This document shows, piece after piece, positions 10,189 through 17,520 of a DNA stretch of 52,498 nt (positions are counted from its first letter, which is position 1; each line of letters starts with the position of its first letter). Below the pieces are notes generated by a model that saw nothing but the letters and a program-made list of their open reading frames with translations, searched no databases and was not told the origin of the DNA. Both the position numbers and the translations under genes were made by a program. The stretch is from an uncultured Clostridia bacterium (GTDB taxonomy: Bacteria > Bacillota > Clostridia > Christensenellales > CAG-917): NCBI GenBank assembly GCA_947625145.1, contig CANQNC010000007.1, positions 1 through 52,498 on the forward strand, in the 5' to 3' direction.

Positions 10189-10788
10189 CTAGACGAACAG
10201 GGCGACGAGAGTGTCCTCGACAAGGGAGCGCATCGCGCCGTAATCTATGTAGGGATGATGATCAAAGACGTACTCGTGTGAGAAGGATTGCACAAGATCC
10301 ATCGCAAGATGCACGCGCTCGTTGATGGTGGGGAAGTTTACGCCGAGCGCGACAAGTTTCCCAGCTATGCGCAGGGTGATGCTGTCCTCAAGCTGAATGA
10401 ATTTTGCGTTGACCGCCTCGTCCGAGTGGGACAGGGAGTGCAACGCCTCGTGTATGTTCGCGTTGCGCTCGTGGATGGCAATGGCTTTGTCAAGCACGTC
10501 TCCCACGAGTTTGCGTATCTGAAGGGGCGCCGTCATGCCGTCCATGAGGGAGAGTATGGGATCGAAGGCGTTGTCCACATAGATGGACAGCACGTCAAGC
10601 AAAATGTCCCGCTTGTCCTTGAAATAGCCGTAAACGATGCCAGTCGAGACCCCCGCGCGCTTTGCGATCTGCGCGGTGTTGGTGGCGTAATAGCCTACTT
10701 CGCTGAACAGCTCGTAGCCTGCCTGCACGATCTTGTTTTTCTTTTCGATGGACCTCTCTTGCTTTGGCTCCCTTATCTCCTGCGCCAT
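10189..10788 (-). CDS. TetR/AcrR family regulator
   Basis: This 199-residue regulator has a clear TetR DNA-binding domain: KIVQAGYELFSEVGYYATNTAQIAKRAGVSTGIVYGYFKDKRDIL, shown here only as the span of residues 18-62. The C-terminal two thirds are helical and divergent, so the ligand is unknown. GGAGGACGCC precedes the ATG at 10788. It is transcribed toward the DUF2461 gene, 90 bp away, and could be co-transcribed with it. Divergently upstream lies the feo operon, which raises the possibility that it regulates iron uptake. An interrupted inverted repeat (10850-10879) in the shared intergenic region is a candidate operator. Confidence 0.88.
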   Translation of the reverse strand: MAQEIREPKQERSIEKKNKIVQAGYELFSEVGYYATNTAQIAKRAGVSTGIVYGYFKDKRDILLDVLSIYVDNAFDPILSLMDGMTAPLQIRKLVGDVLDKAIAIHERNANIHEALHSLSHSDEAVNAKFIQLEDSITLRIAGKLVALGVNFPTINERVHLAMDLVQSFSHEYVFDHHPYIDYGAMRSLVEDTLVALFV

Positions 10789-10849
10789 GGCGTCCTCCGC
10801 TCGGAGCGTCTTTTTCGGGATTTATAAAATACGATATATAAATAATATA

Positions 10850-10879
10850 ATCCTTGAAAACGCTCGAATTTACAAGGAT
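10850..10879. promoter_or_regulatory. Candidate operator between TetR gene and feo operon
   Basis: ATCCTTG (10850-10856) and CAAGGAT (10873-10879) form a perfect seven-base inverted repeat with 16 bases between, flanked on both sides by TATAAT-like sequence. It lies 62-91 bp upstream of the TetR start. The role is inferred from symmetry and position only. Confidence 0.4.
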
Positions 10880-10957
10880 ATTATACAGTAAAATTTTGCC
10901 CTTTGCAATCTCAAAAACAAAAATATGAAAAAAATTTCAGATTTTTGTCGTAAACGT

Positions 10958-10986
10958 TTGACATGCGCACGCCATAGTGGTATCAT
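10958..10986 (+). promoter_or_regulatory. Promoter of the feo operon
   Basis: A perfect TTGACA (10958-10963) is followed after 17 bp by TATCAT (10981-10986). The leader then contains an inverted repeat TTCACAT-N14-ATGTGAA (11014-11041) just before the first feoA, which may be a regulator site. No clear Fur box was seen. Confidence 0.8.
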
Positions 10987-11057
10987 CTAATCGCTGAAAA
11001 ATATGAAATATGTTTCACATTCTGACATATAATGATGTGAACATAGGGGAGAGATTT

Positions 11058-11270
11058 ATGCCGCTTATCGTAGCGCCTATCGGAACGGAATTGACAGTGG
11101 TGCGGATAATGACCGACGACAAGACGAAAAAGCATCTCGAGAATTTGGGTATAACCATCACCTCGAAGATCTGTGTGATCTCGCAAAGCGGGGGCAGCAC
11201 CATTTGCAGCGTCAAGGACGGGCGACTCGCGCTCGACAGAAATCTTGCGACAAAAATTTTGGTGGCATAA
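11058..11270 (+). CDS. feoA: FeoA-domain protein (first copy)
   Basis: This 70-residue protein matches the SH3-like FeoA domain that binds to or stimulates the ferrous iron transporter FeoB. The typical pattern is a short beta-barrel: GTELTVVRIMTDD, then KKHLENLGITITSKICVIS and a C-terminal strand DGRLALDRNLATKILV. AGGGGAGAG precedes ATG 11058. An upstream in-frame ATG at 11010 lacks a ribosome site and would add non-homologous residues. It is the first gene of a feoA-feoA-feoB-Cys-rich operon; double feoA genes are common in Clostridia. Confidence 0.88.
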   Translation: MPLIVAPIGTELTVVRIMTDDKTKKHLENLGITITSKICVISQSGGSTICSVKDGRLALDRNLATKILVA

Positions 11271-11281
11271 AGGAGGTTACA

Positions 11282-11626
11282 ATGAAACTTATTAACAGGA
11301 AACGCTCCGCAAATCAAGCGGAAGTTCCGGTCGAGGCGCAGGATACGCCCCTTGTCAAAGTTATGAAGTCTCTCAGCGAATGCGACATAGGTCAGTCGGG
11401 GGTCATCAGATCCATCGGCGGAGACGGCGCGATCAGGAGGCGCCTTTTCGACATGGGCGTGACTCCGGGCGCGGAATTTTATCTGCGCAAGAGGGCGCCG
11501 CTCGGCGATCCCATCGAGATCACTCTGCGCGGCTACGAGCTGACTTTGCGCGCAACCGAAGCGTCCGTCGTGACGGTTGAGACCATGGAGGCGGCAAAGT
11601 CCGCGGAGGAGGCGGAAAATGCTTAA
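11282..11626 (+). CDS. feoA: FeoA-domain protein (second copy)
   Basis: This 114-residue protein carries a second FeoA domain in its central part (LSECDIGQSGVIRSI, then RRRLFDMGVTPGAEFYLRKRAPLGDPIEI and LRGYELTLRATEA). It is closer to the FeoA consensus than the first copy (RLFDMGxxPG). It has about 30 extra polar residues at the N-terminus and an acidic tail. AGGAGGT lies six bases before ATG 11282, and the gene starts eleven bases after the first feoA. Its last eight bases overlap feoB, so translation of the two is probably coupled. Confidence 0.92.
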   Translation: MKLINRKRSANQAEVPVEAQDTPLVKVMKSLSECDIGQSGVIRSIGGDGAIRRRLFDMGVTPGAEFYLRKRAPLGDPIEITLRGYELTLRATEASVVTVETMEAAKSAEEAENA

Positions 11627-14363
11627 ATTCGCACTCGCCGGCAATCCCAACTGCGGCAAAACAACGCTTTTCAACAATCTCACAGGCTCCACCGCGCACG
11701 TGGGCAACTGGCCCGGCGTCACCGTGGACAAAAAGGAAGGTGTCTACAAAAAGTGCGACGAGCCAATCTCAATCGTGGACCTTCCCGGTATATATTCGCT
11801 TTCTCCCTACACGCCCGAAGAGGTGATTTCAAGAAACTTCATTCTGGACGAAAAGCCCGACTGCGTGGTCAACATAATCGACGCCACAAACCTCGAGCGC
11901 AATCTTTATTTGACCACTCAACTTATGGAAATTGACGTCCCCATAGTCATCGCTCTCAACATGATGGACGCGGTGGAGAAAAACGGGGACAAGATAGACG
12001 CGGGCAAGCTGGAGGAAAAGATAGGCGTCCCCGTGGTGGCGATCTCCGCTTTGAAGGAAAAGGGCTTGGACGAGCTGATGCAAAGGGCGTACGCCGAAAG
12101 CAAGAAGCCTCGCAAGGGCAAGAGCGTGCTTGAAGGCTCCGAGCTTATGCACCTCATCAACGACTGCCGTATCGCGCTCGAAGGGCAGAGGGTGGACAAC
12201 ACTCTTTTCCATGCGATAAAACTTGTTGAGCTTGACGAACTCGAGGTCAAGATGCATCCCGACTCTGCGAAAATGGTGGAGGAATTCAAGCATACCTTCA
12301 ACGACGACACTTTCGGCAGCGATTTTGAGGCGCTTGTCGCGGACAGCAGATACAAATACATATCCAAAAACTACTCCTCCGTGCTTGAAAGAAGCCGCAA
12401 GTCCGACGACGTGAAGATGTCAAAGTCGGACAAAGTGGACAGAGTGCTCACGCACAAGATCTGGGGTATTCCCATCTTTGCCGTGATACTCTTCCTCATC
12501 TTCCACCTCACCTTTTCCGAGGACTTCCTCTATCTTGGCGCGGGCGGCGTTTTCGACAAGGAGTTGTCCGTCTATGACGCGGACGGCGTTGCGATAGAGG
12601 CTTTTTACGACGCGGACGGCAACAAGCTGGACGGCATCGCGGACGGGGATGGGAATATCCTCAGCCTCTACGACGCGGAGGGACGCCTCTACGACAAAAT
12701 GTTCGACGAGGACGGAAACGAGGTGGAACTTGTCGCGGACGAGGACGGCGCGCTTTCGGAGCTGTCTGTCATTCCGTACGCCTATGACGCGAGGCACAAC
12801 CGCATAGAGACGTTTTACAACGCGCAGGGCGAGCCTCTCGATCGCATTGCGGACGGGGACGGCATCTTGGACCTGTACAACGCAAGCGGCGTGAAATACG
12901 ACAAATTCTATCTGAGATCCGCGACAAACGGGAAATACTACGAAGCGAATATCGTCGTGGACGAGGACGGCAAATTCGCGGATGTGGAATTTGTCAGCGC
13001 GATAGACGAATATTGCTCCGAGATCACGGTGCACACATTCTTCGGCTACGAGGAGGGGATTTATTCCCCGGGCGTTATACTCGCAAACACTTTCACCGCA
13101 TTCACCGATCTGCTCAGCGCGTGCATTTCGCAGGCAATGGTCAACACGGCGGAATGGGCGCAAGGCCTTGTCGTGGACGGCATATTCGGAGGGCTGTTCG
13201 CCATACTCGGCTTTTTGCCGCAGATCTTGTTGCTGTTCCTGTTCTTCTCCATCCTCGAGGACAGCGGCTATATGGCTAGGGTGGCGTTCATTTTGGACAG
13301 GATCTTCCGCAAATTCGGGCTCAGCGGCAGGGCGTTCATGCCCATGATCATGGGCTTCGGGTGCTCCGTCCCCGCCATGATAAACACGCGTACGCTTGCC
13401 GATCAAAACGAGCGCACTTCCACGATACGCGTCATTCCCTTCTTCAGTTGCGGCGCAAAACTGCCCATTTTGACGGCGATCGCGGGAGGCATACTCGGCA
13501 TGACGGGCTTCAAAAACGCGGACGTCATCACCTACGGCATGTACGTCTTGGGCGTGGTCGTCGCGATCTGCGCGGTGCTGCTTATGCGCAACACCACAAT
13601 GAAAGGGGAAGTGCCTCCCTTCATCATGGAACTTCCCGCATACCATTTCCCGCAGTTCAAAAATCTGATGTTGCACTTGTGGGACAAGACGAAGCACTTC
13701 GTCAAAAAGGCGTTCACGATCATTCTTCTGTCTACAATTCTCATTTGGTTTGTCAGCCACTTCGATTGGAATTGGCAATTCCTCGGGGACGACAAAATGA
13801 ACCTCAGCATACTTGCGGGCATAGGCGGATTGGTCAGACCTCTGTTTACGCCGCTCGGCTTCGGCTCGCAACTGTCCGCGACGTGGGGTTGGGTGTTCGT
13901 CGTAGCCGCGATCACGGGGCTTGTTGCAAAGGAGAATGTGATCGCGACGCTAGGGACCCTCGCCGCATGCATCTCAAGCGGATTTGTCGCAAACGAGTCC
14001 CTCGGCGGAGTGGACGCGGTGGAACAGATGATCGCCGCAACGCAAATTACGGTGCCCGCGCTCATAGCCTTCATTGCGTTCAACATGCTCACCATCCCTT
14101 GCTTCGCGGCGGTCGCGACGGCAAAGGCGGAATCCCCGAACAAGAAGTCCTTCGTGATGACCCTTGTGTTTTGGATAGTCACATCCTACGTGGTTTCCGC
14201 AATGATATATCTGATCGGCAGTTGGTGGTGGACCCTGTTCATCTTCCTCGCGATTTGGGCGGGCGTCATCACACTCATCGTGCTCAACAACAAGGGCATT
14301 GTGGACGTATCAGGCTTCTTTGCTCGGCTCAAAGACAAGCTCGGCAGACGTAAAAGGGCGTGA
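11619..14363 (+). CDS. feoB: Ferrous iron transporter FeoB with large acidic insert
   Basis: FeoB is the GTPase-coupled inner membrane Fe(II) importer. The 914-residue product has an N-terminal G domain with GNPNCGKT (8-15), DLPG (54-57) and NMMD (114-117), followed by the helical GDI region. TM1 (about 281-299) is followed by the canonical gate segments FLPQILLLF, LEDSGYMARVAF and GFGCSVPAMINTR, then the second gate half. It is about 150 residues longer than usual. The excess is an acidic insert (about 310-480) between TM1 and VDGIFGG, placed outside the membrane. It contains two imperfect units, 70 residues apart, starting at Y319 and Y389, each with FYxAxGxxLDxIADGDG. The start ATG 11619 overlaps feoA. 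Confidence 0.95.
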   Translation: MLKFALAGNPNCGKTTLFNNLTGSTAHVGNWPGVTVDKKEGVYKKCDEPISIVDLPGIYSLSPYTPEEVISRNFILDEKPDCVVNIIDATNLERNLYLTTQLMEIDVPIVIALNMMDAVEKNGDKIDAGKLEEKIGVPVVAISALKEKGLDELMQRAYAESKKPRKGKSVLEGSELMHLINDCRIALEGQRVDNTLFHAIKLVELDELEVKMHPDSAKMVEEFKHTFNDDTFGSDFEALVADSRYKYISKNYSSVLERSRKSDDVKMSKSDKVDRVLTHKIWGIPIFAVILFLIFHLTFSEDFLYLGAGGVFDKELSVYDADGVAIEAFYDADGNKLDGIADGDGNILSLYDAEGRLYDKMFDEDGNEVELVADEDGALSELSVIPYAYDARHNRIETFYNAQGEPLDRIADGDGILDLYNASGVKYDKFYLRSATNGKYYEANIVVDEDGKFADVEFVSAIDEYCSEITVHTFFGYEEGIYSPGVILANTFTAFTDLLSACISQAMVNTAEWAQGLVVDGIFGGLFAILGFLPQILLLFLFFSILEDSGYMARVAFILDRIFRKFGLSGRAFMPMIMGFGCSVPAMINTRTLADQNERTSTIRVIPFFSCGAKLPILTAIAGGILGMTGFKNADVITYGMYVLGVVVAICAVLLMRNTTMKGEVPPFIMELPAYHFPQFKNLMLHLWDKTKHFVKKAFTIILLSTILIWFVSHFDWNWQFLGDDKMNLSILAGIGGLVRPLFTPLGFGSQLSATWGWVFVVAAITGLVAKENVIATLGTLAACISSGFVANESLGGVDAVEQMIAATQITVPALIAFIAFNMLTIPCFAAVATAKAESPNKKSFVMTLVFWIVTSYVVSAMIYLIGSWWWTLFIFLAIWAGVITLIVLNNKGIVDVSGFFARLKDKLGRRKRA

Positions 14364-14365
14364 CT

Positions 14366-14566
14366 ATGGGACCTAGTGAAATAGCGGTTGTGGTCGTCGT
14401 TTGCGCGGTCGTCGCGGGGATCGTAATATGGCTTGCGGTGCGCAAACTGCGTGGCAAACCCTCGGTCAACTCGGAGTGTTGCGGTTGCCCGTACAGCAAA
14501 GACTGTCACGGCGCGTGCCAAGGAGCAAACAAATCCGCAGAGCGGGACGAGAAGAACAAGGCGTAA
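14366..14566 (+). CDS. FeoB-associated Cys-rich membrane protein
   Basis: This 66-residue protein has one N-terminal membrane segment (IAVVVVVCAVVAGIVIWLAV) and a short cytosolic tail with clustered cysteines (CCGCPYSKDCHGAC). This is the pattern of the FeoB-associated Cys-rich membrane protein family, found at the end of feo operons in Clostridia. The role is unknown; iron sensing or handover is a plausible guess. The ATG at 14366 lies two bases after the feoB stop. A GTG at 14360 in the same frame overlaps the stop and could also be used. Confidence 0.85.
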   Translation: MGPSEIAVVVVVCAVVAGIVIWLAVRKLRGKPSVNSECCGCPYSKDCHGACQGANKSAERDEKNKA

Positions 14567-14633
14567 ACCGAGACCCGAACTTCAAACAATTCGTTTTGCG
14601 CTTCGGCGCAGGCAAAATCTCTCTCTTTAGCAA

Positions 14634-14668
14634 GACAAAGCGGCGATATTCGTCGCTTTGTCTTTTGC
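14634..14668 (+). terminator. Terminator of the feo operon
   Basis: GACAAAGCG (14634-14642) pairs with CGCTTTGTC (14654-14662), extended inward by CGA/TCG-type pairs, and is followed by TTTTGC. It lies 68 bp after the last feo gene. Confidence 0.85.
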
Positions 14669-14670
14669 AA

Positions 14671-15127
14671 CGGAGCAAGCCTCTGTGTGGCGTTGAGGAT
14701 ATGCCGCTTCAAACTCTTCGCCGTCCGCGGACGCGCCATGCCGAGCGGCGGGGCATGCCATGCCGTTTGAAACGCCGATATTGTCGCAAGGATATGTCCC
14801 TGATTCAAGCCCGATACTTTCTGCTTATATGCCGAACGTCGGCTGTCGAGAGCGTATGTCTCGAATGTACGAATTGTATGGCCGCTTCCTTGCGCCGTTT
14901 CTGTTACGGCGGCGTTAGGGCGAATGTCAAAGACGTCCTTTCTTGGCGAAGTCGGGGGATGGGATATTGCAAAAGCCGCCCCAAAAGGAAAGTTTTTTCA
15001 AACAATTTTGAATGTTGTTTTGAATTTTAGAATCAAAACTGTTGCAAATCTCTTAATTTTTGATAAAATGTGTGTTGATATATATTTACAGTCAATAATT
15101 GTGTGGGCAATGCCCCCGAGGAGTTAT
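14671..15127 (+). other. Intergenic stretch with palindromes and a weak promoter
   Basis: No convincing protein gene is seen in these 457 bp; open frames through it have composition unlike the neighbours. It holds an interrupted inverted repeat CGCTTCAAAC (14705-14714) with GTTTGAAACG (14765-14774), enclosing the perfect palindrome GTCCGCGGAC. Toward the next gene, TTGCAA (15042-15047) and TAAAAT (15064-15069), 16 bp apart, form a plausible promoter. The sequence from 15000 on is AT-rich. Confidence 0.5.
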
Positions 15128-16549
15128 ATGGACAAGATGAACACTTGCTTTTGCAAATATGCCGCGCTTCTTTGCGACGGACAGTATATCAAGAGCGGCT
15201 ATCTCGCGATGAAAAAGGACGACGGCGTCATCATCAACGCGCGCGGAGCAAAACTTAACGCTCTCAAAGAAGAGGATATCGTCTTTGTCAACGACAAAAA
15301 CATAGAGTCTTTCGAGGGGAATTTCCGCGCGGCGGCGGTGATCCTCTACTGCGCGGTCAGGCAGGACAAGGATATTTCGGCGGCGGCTATCGTGGACAGC
15401 GACAGCATTCTCGAATTTTCCTCAAAGCGCCGTCCCCTCAAACCCATTTTGGACGATCTGGCGCAGGCGTGCGGAGTCACGCTGAAGTGCGCGTCCAAAA
15501 ACGTCGCCGCGGAGATCGTCACCTCCATGTCAAAGCTGAAAAGAGCGTGCTTCATGCCCGACGCGGGCGCGGTGATCACGGGCAGGACGCTTGACGAGGT
15601 GTATGTCTGCGCTCAGGTTTTGGACAAGGCGTGCAATGCCGAACTGCTTGCCGAGGGCAAGGGCGGCACGCAGGATATGGGCGTGATTTCGGCGATCGTC
15701 GAGCATTTGTATTACAGATATTTCTATTCGAAGAAATACACGAAAAAGCACACCTTGTGCGAGACGGACGCGGACAAGCCCGCAGAGTCAGAAGCGCCCA
15801 AAGCGGCGGAGCAAGCTGTCGAAGATGAAGCGCCGACCGCAGAGGAGAAACCGTCCGCAGAGGTCCAAAATGCGGAAAACAACGCGGAAAGCAAGTCGGA
15901 TAGCATTGAGGCAAAGGAAGCAGCTGTCACCGAGACAAGCGAAGCAGACGGAAAAGAAGCAAGCGAAGCGGCTGACACAGCGGCTGTCGCGGAGGCCTCC
16001 GACGATACGGCAAGTCGTCTCAAAGCGGCGTGCGACGAGGCGGTCGCGCGCGGATTTGCGCAGGGCATGTGGAGCAGTATAGCCATCAAGACGGACGACG
16101 GACATATGCTTGTCACGCCAAGCGGCGAGGATTTTGCGTCTCTCGGCGCGGACGGATTTGTCAAAGTGGACATGCAGAGCCTGAAGGGCGAGGGTTCGCT
16201 CAAGCCGTCTAGGGAGCGCGCGTTGCATGCGGCGTTGCTGAAAAAGGAGGGGATGGGCGTTTCCGTTCGCCTGCATCCGTATTACGCGTGCGCGTTGTCC
16301 GCAATGGCGACGTCTCTCGAAGTGCCCGAAGGCATGCGGGATATGCTTGGCGAGGAAGTCAAGTGCGTGGCGGCGGCGTATCCGGGCACTCGCAAATTCC
16401 TCAAAAACGTCGTCGAAGGCATGGGAGATTCAGACGTCATTTTGATCGCGCATCACGGCGTTGCGCTCAGGGCGGCGACCGTGGAGCAAGCGTTCGAGCT
16501 GTGCGCGAAGTTGGAAGAGGCGTGCAAGGAGTTTCTCACCGCAAAATGA
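15128..16549 (+). CDS. Tandem degenerate class II aldolase/adducin-like protein
   Basis: This 473-residue protein seems to consist of two class II aldolase-like domains (about 5-195 and 297-473) joined by a 95-residue Ala/Glu/Lys-rich linker (about 205-296). In FucA-type aldolases three His bind zinc and a Glu acts in catalysis. In the C-terminal copy the Glu (E363 in PSRERALH), the second His (H383 in RLHPYY) and the third (H443 in AHHGV) are present, but the first His is R381. The GT and HHGVALR motifs are otherwise normal. The N-terminal copy lacks all of these (MPDAGAVITG in place of NHGV), so it is probably structural. A GAGGAG site precedes ATG 15128. Substrate and activity are unknown. 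Confidence 0.7.
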   Translation: MDKMNTCFCKYAALLCDGQYIKSGYLAMKKDDGVIINARGAKLNALKEEDIVFVNDKNIESFEGNFRAAAVILYCAVRQDKDISAAAIVDSDSILEFSSKRRPLKPILDDLAQACGVTLKCASKNVAAEIVTSMSKLKRACFMPDAGAVITGRTLDEVYVCAQVLDKACNAELLAEGKGGTQDMGVISAIVEHLYYRYFYSKKYTKKHTLCETDADKPAESEAPKAAEQAVEDEAPTAEEKPSAEVQNAENNAESKSDSIEAKEAAVTETSEADGKEASEAADTAAVAEASDDTASRLKAACDEAVARGFAQGMWSSIAIKTDDGHMLVTPSGEDFASLGADGFVKVDMQSLKGEGSLKPSRERALHAALLKKEGMGVSVRLHPYYACALSAMATSLEVPEGMRDMLGEEVKCVAAAYPGTRKFLKNVVEGMGDSDVILIAHHGVALRAATVEQAFELCAKLEEACKEFLTAK

Positions 16550-16567
16550 GTTGAGTATCCGAAATTT

Positions 16568-16597
16568 GCGGCGGCGCGAGCCGTCGCTTTTCATTTT
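16568..16597 (+). terminator. Terminator after the aldolase-like gene
   Basis: GCGGCGGC (16568-16575) pairs with GCCGTCGC (16580-16587), one G-U pair, around the loop GCGA, and is followed by TTTTCATTTT. It starts 19 bp after the stop codon. Confidence 0.85.
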
Positions 16598-16611
16598 GCA
16601 GACGGACACGA

Positions 16612-16790
16612 AAAGCCGCAAGATATTTTGTACGCGCTGTTTGGGGGCGCGAAAGCGCGAGACCTGAAAGCGGGATAGAAACATGCCCCGAACCGCCGAA
16701 AGGTCCGCTTGCGGGGGCATAAAGCGCGCTTCGAGCGCGGGGCGTACGGGCGATACGCGGGGCGAGAGCGCGGAAAAATACTATTTGTGT
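16612..16790. other. GC-rich cluster of hairpins before the xpt promoter
   Basis: This stretch between two transcription units encodes no recognisable protein. It contains successive hairpins: GCGC-GAAA-GCGC, CGCGCT-TCG-AGCGCG, and GCGTA with TACGC around seven bases. In addition GACCT pairs with AGGTC, and ATGCCCC with GGGGCAT, in an interlocked order that would form a pseudoknot. It lies upstream of the xpt promoter, so it is not the xpt leader. I do not recognise an RNA family. Confidence 0.3.
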
Positions 16791-16827
16791 TTTTTTGAAA
16801 AAAATTGTCGCAGGGGCGCGAATTTGT

Positions 16828-16857
16828 TTGACATGGCTTGTGCCGTTTTATTATAAT
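16828..16857 (+). promoter_or_regulatory. Promoter of the xpt-nucleoside transporter operon
   Basis: A perfect TTGACA (16828-16833) and a perfect TATAAT (16852-16857) are spaced by 18 bp. The remaining leader of about 40 nt is too short for a purine riboswitch, and no PurR box was recognised. Confidence 0.85.
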
Positions 16858-16903
16858 GCACTCATTCAACATCGCATGAATGCGTTTGCCCTAGGAGAGA
16901 GGT

Positions 16904-17482
16904 ATGAAACTTCTTGAACAGCGCATCCTCGAGGACGGCAAGGTTTATCCGGGCGAGGTCCTCAAGGTGAGCGGATTTCTCAATCACCTTATTGACGAGC
17001 AACTGCTTGACGAGATAGGACGGGAAATTTCTGTGCGCTTTTGCGGCGAGCACGTCACCAAAATCATGACCATAGAAGCATCGGGAATAGCAATAGCCTG
17101 CGCCACCGCGCGCTATTTGAAAGCCCCGGTGCTTTTTGCTAAGAAAAGCAAAACCTCCAATGTGTCCGACAACTGCTACAGCGCGTCTGTCAAGAGCTAC
17201 ACTCACGGCAACGTGGCAAACGTCATTGTGGAAAAAGAGTTTTTGACTTCCGCCGACAAGGTTTTGATCGTTGACGATTTCCTTGCGCACGGCGAGGCGG
17301 TCAACGGGCTGATCGAGATCGTGCGACAGGCGGGCGCGGAACTTGCGGGTTGCGCAATCGCCATCGAAAAGGGCTTTCAGGACGGCGGCGCAAAACTCAG
17401 AGCGAAGGGCGTCAGGGTGGAGAGCCTCGCCATCATAGACAGCATGACGGACGACAGCCTGACCTTCCGCGAACAAAATTGA
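16904..17482 (+). CDS. xpt: Xanthine phosphoribosyltransferase
   Basis: Xpt converts xanthine (and often guanine) plus PRPP to XMP or GMP. The 192-residue product fits the family in size and sequence: MKLLEQRILEDGKVYPG at the start, VSGFLNHLIDEQLL, then IEASGIAIACATARYL, and the PRPP loop VLIVDDFLAHGEAV. The start ATG 16904 has GGAGAGAGG upstream. It is the first gene of an apparent operon; the nucleoside-binding lipoprotein gene starts 38 bp after its stop. Uptake of nucleosides or bases followed by salvage is the obvious joint role. Confidence 0.95.
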   Translation: MKLLEQRILEDGKVYPGEVLKVSGFLNHLIDEQLLDEIGREISVRFCGEHVTKIMTIEASGIAIACATARYLKAPVLFAKKSKTSNVSDNCYSASVKSYTHGNVANVIVEKEFLTSADKVLIVDDFLAHGEAVNGLIEIVRQAGAELAGCAIAIEKGFQDGGAKLRAKGVRVESLAIIDSMTDDSLTFREQN

Positions 17483-17520
17483 AAATCTGCCTAAAAGGCA
17501 AAAATATAAGGAGAAGCAAA

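Noticed and set aside
12420..13871. A 483-codon open frame on the minus strand
   Set aside because: It is antisense to feoB, starts without a ribosome site, and is a shadow of the Asp-rich insert codons.
14401..15030. A 209-codon open frame across the feo terminator
   Set aside because: It runs through the small Cys-rich gene and the terminator hairpin in another frame, and its Arg/Cys-rich product shows no domain.
16600..16903. Purine riboswitch before xpt
   Set aside because: xpt is a common guanine riboswitch target, but the leader after the promoter is only about 40 nt and lacks the conserved junction sequences.
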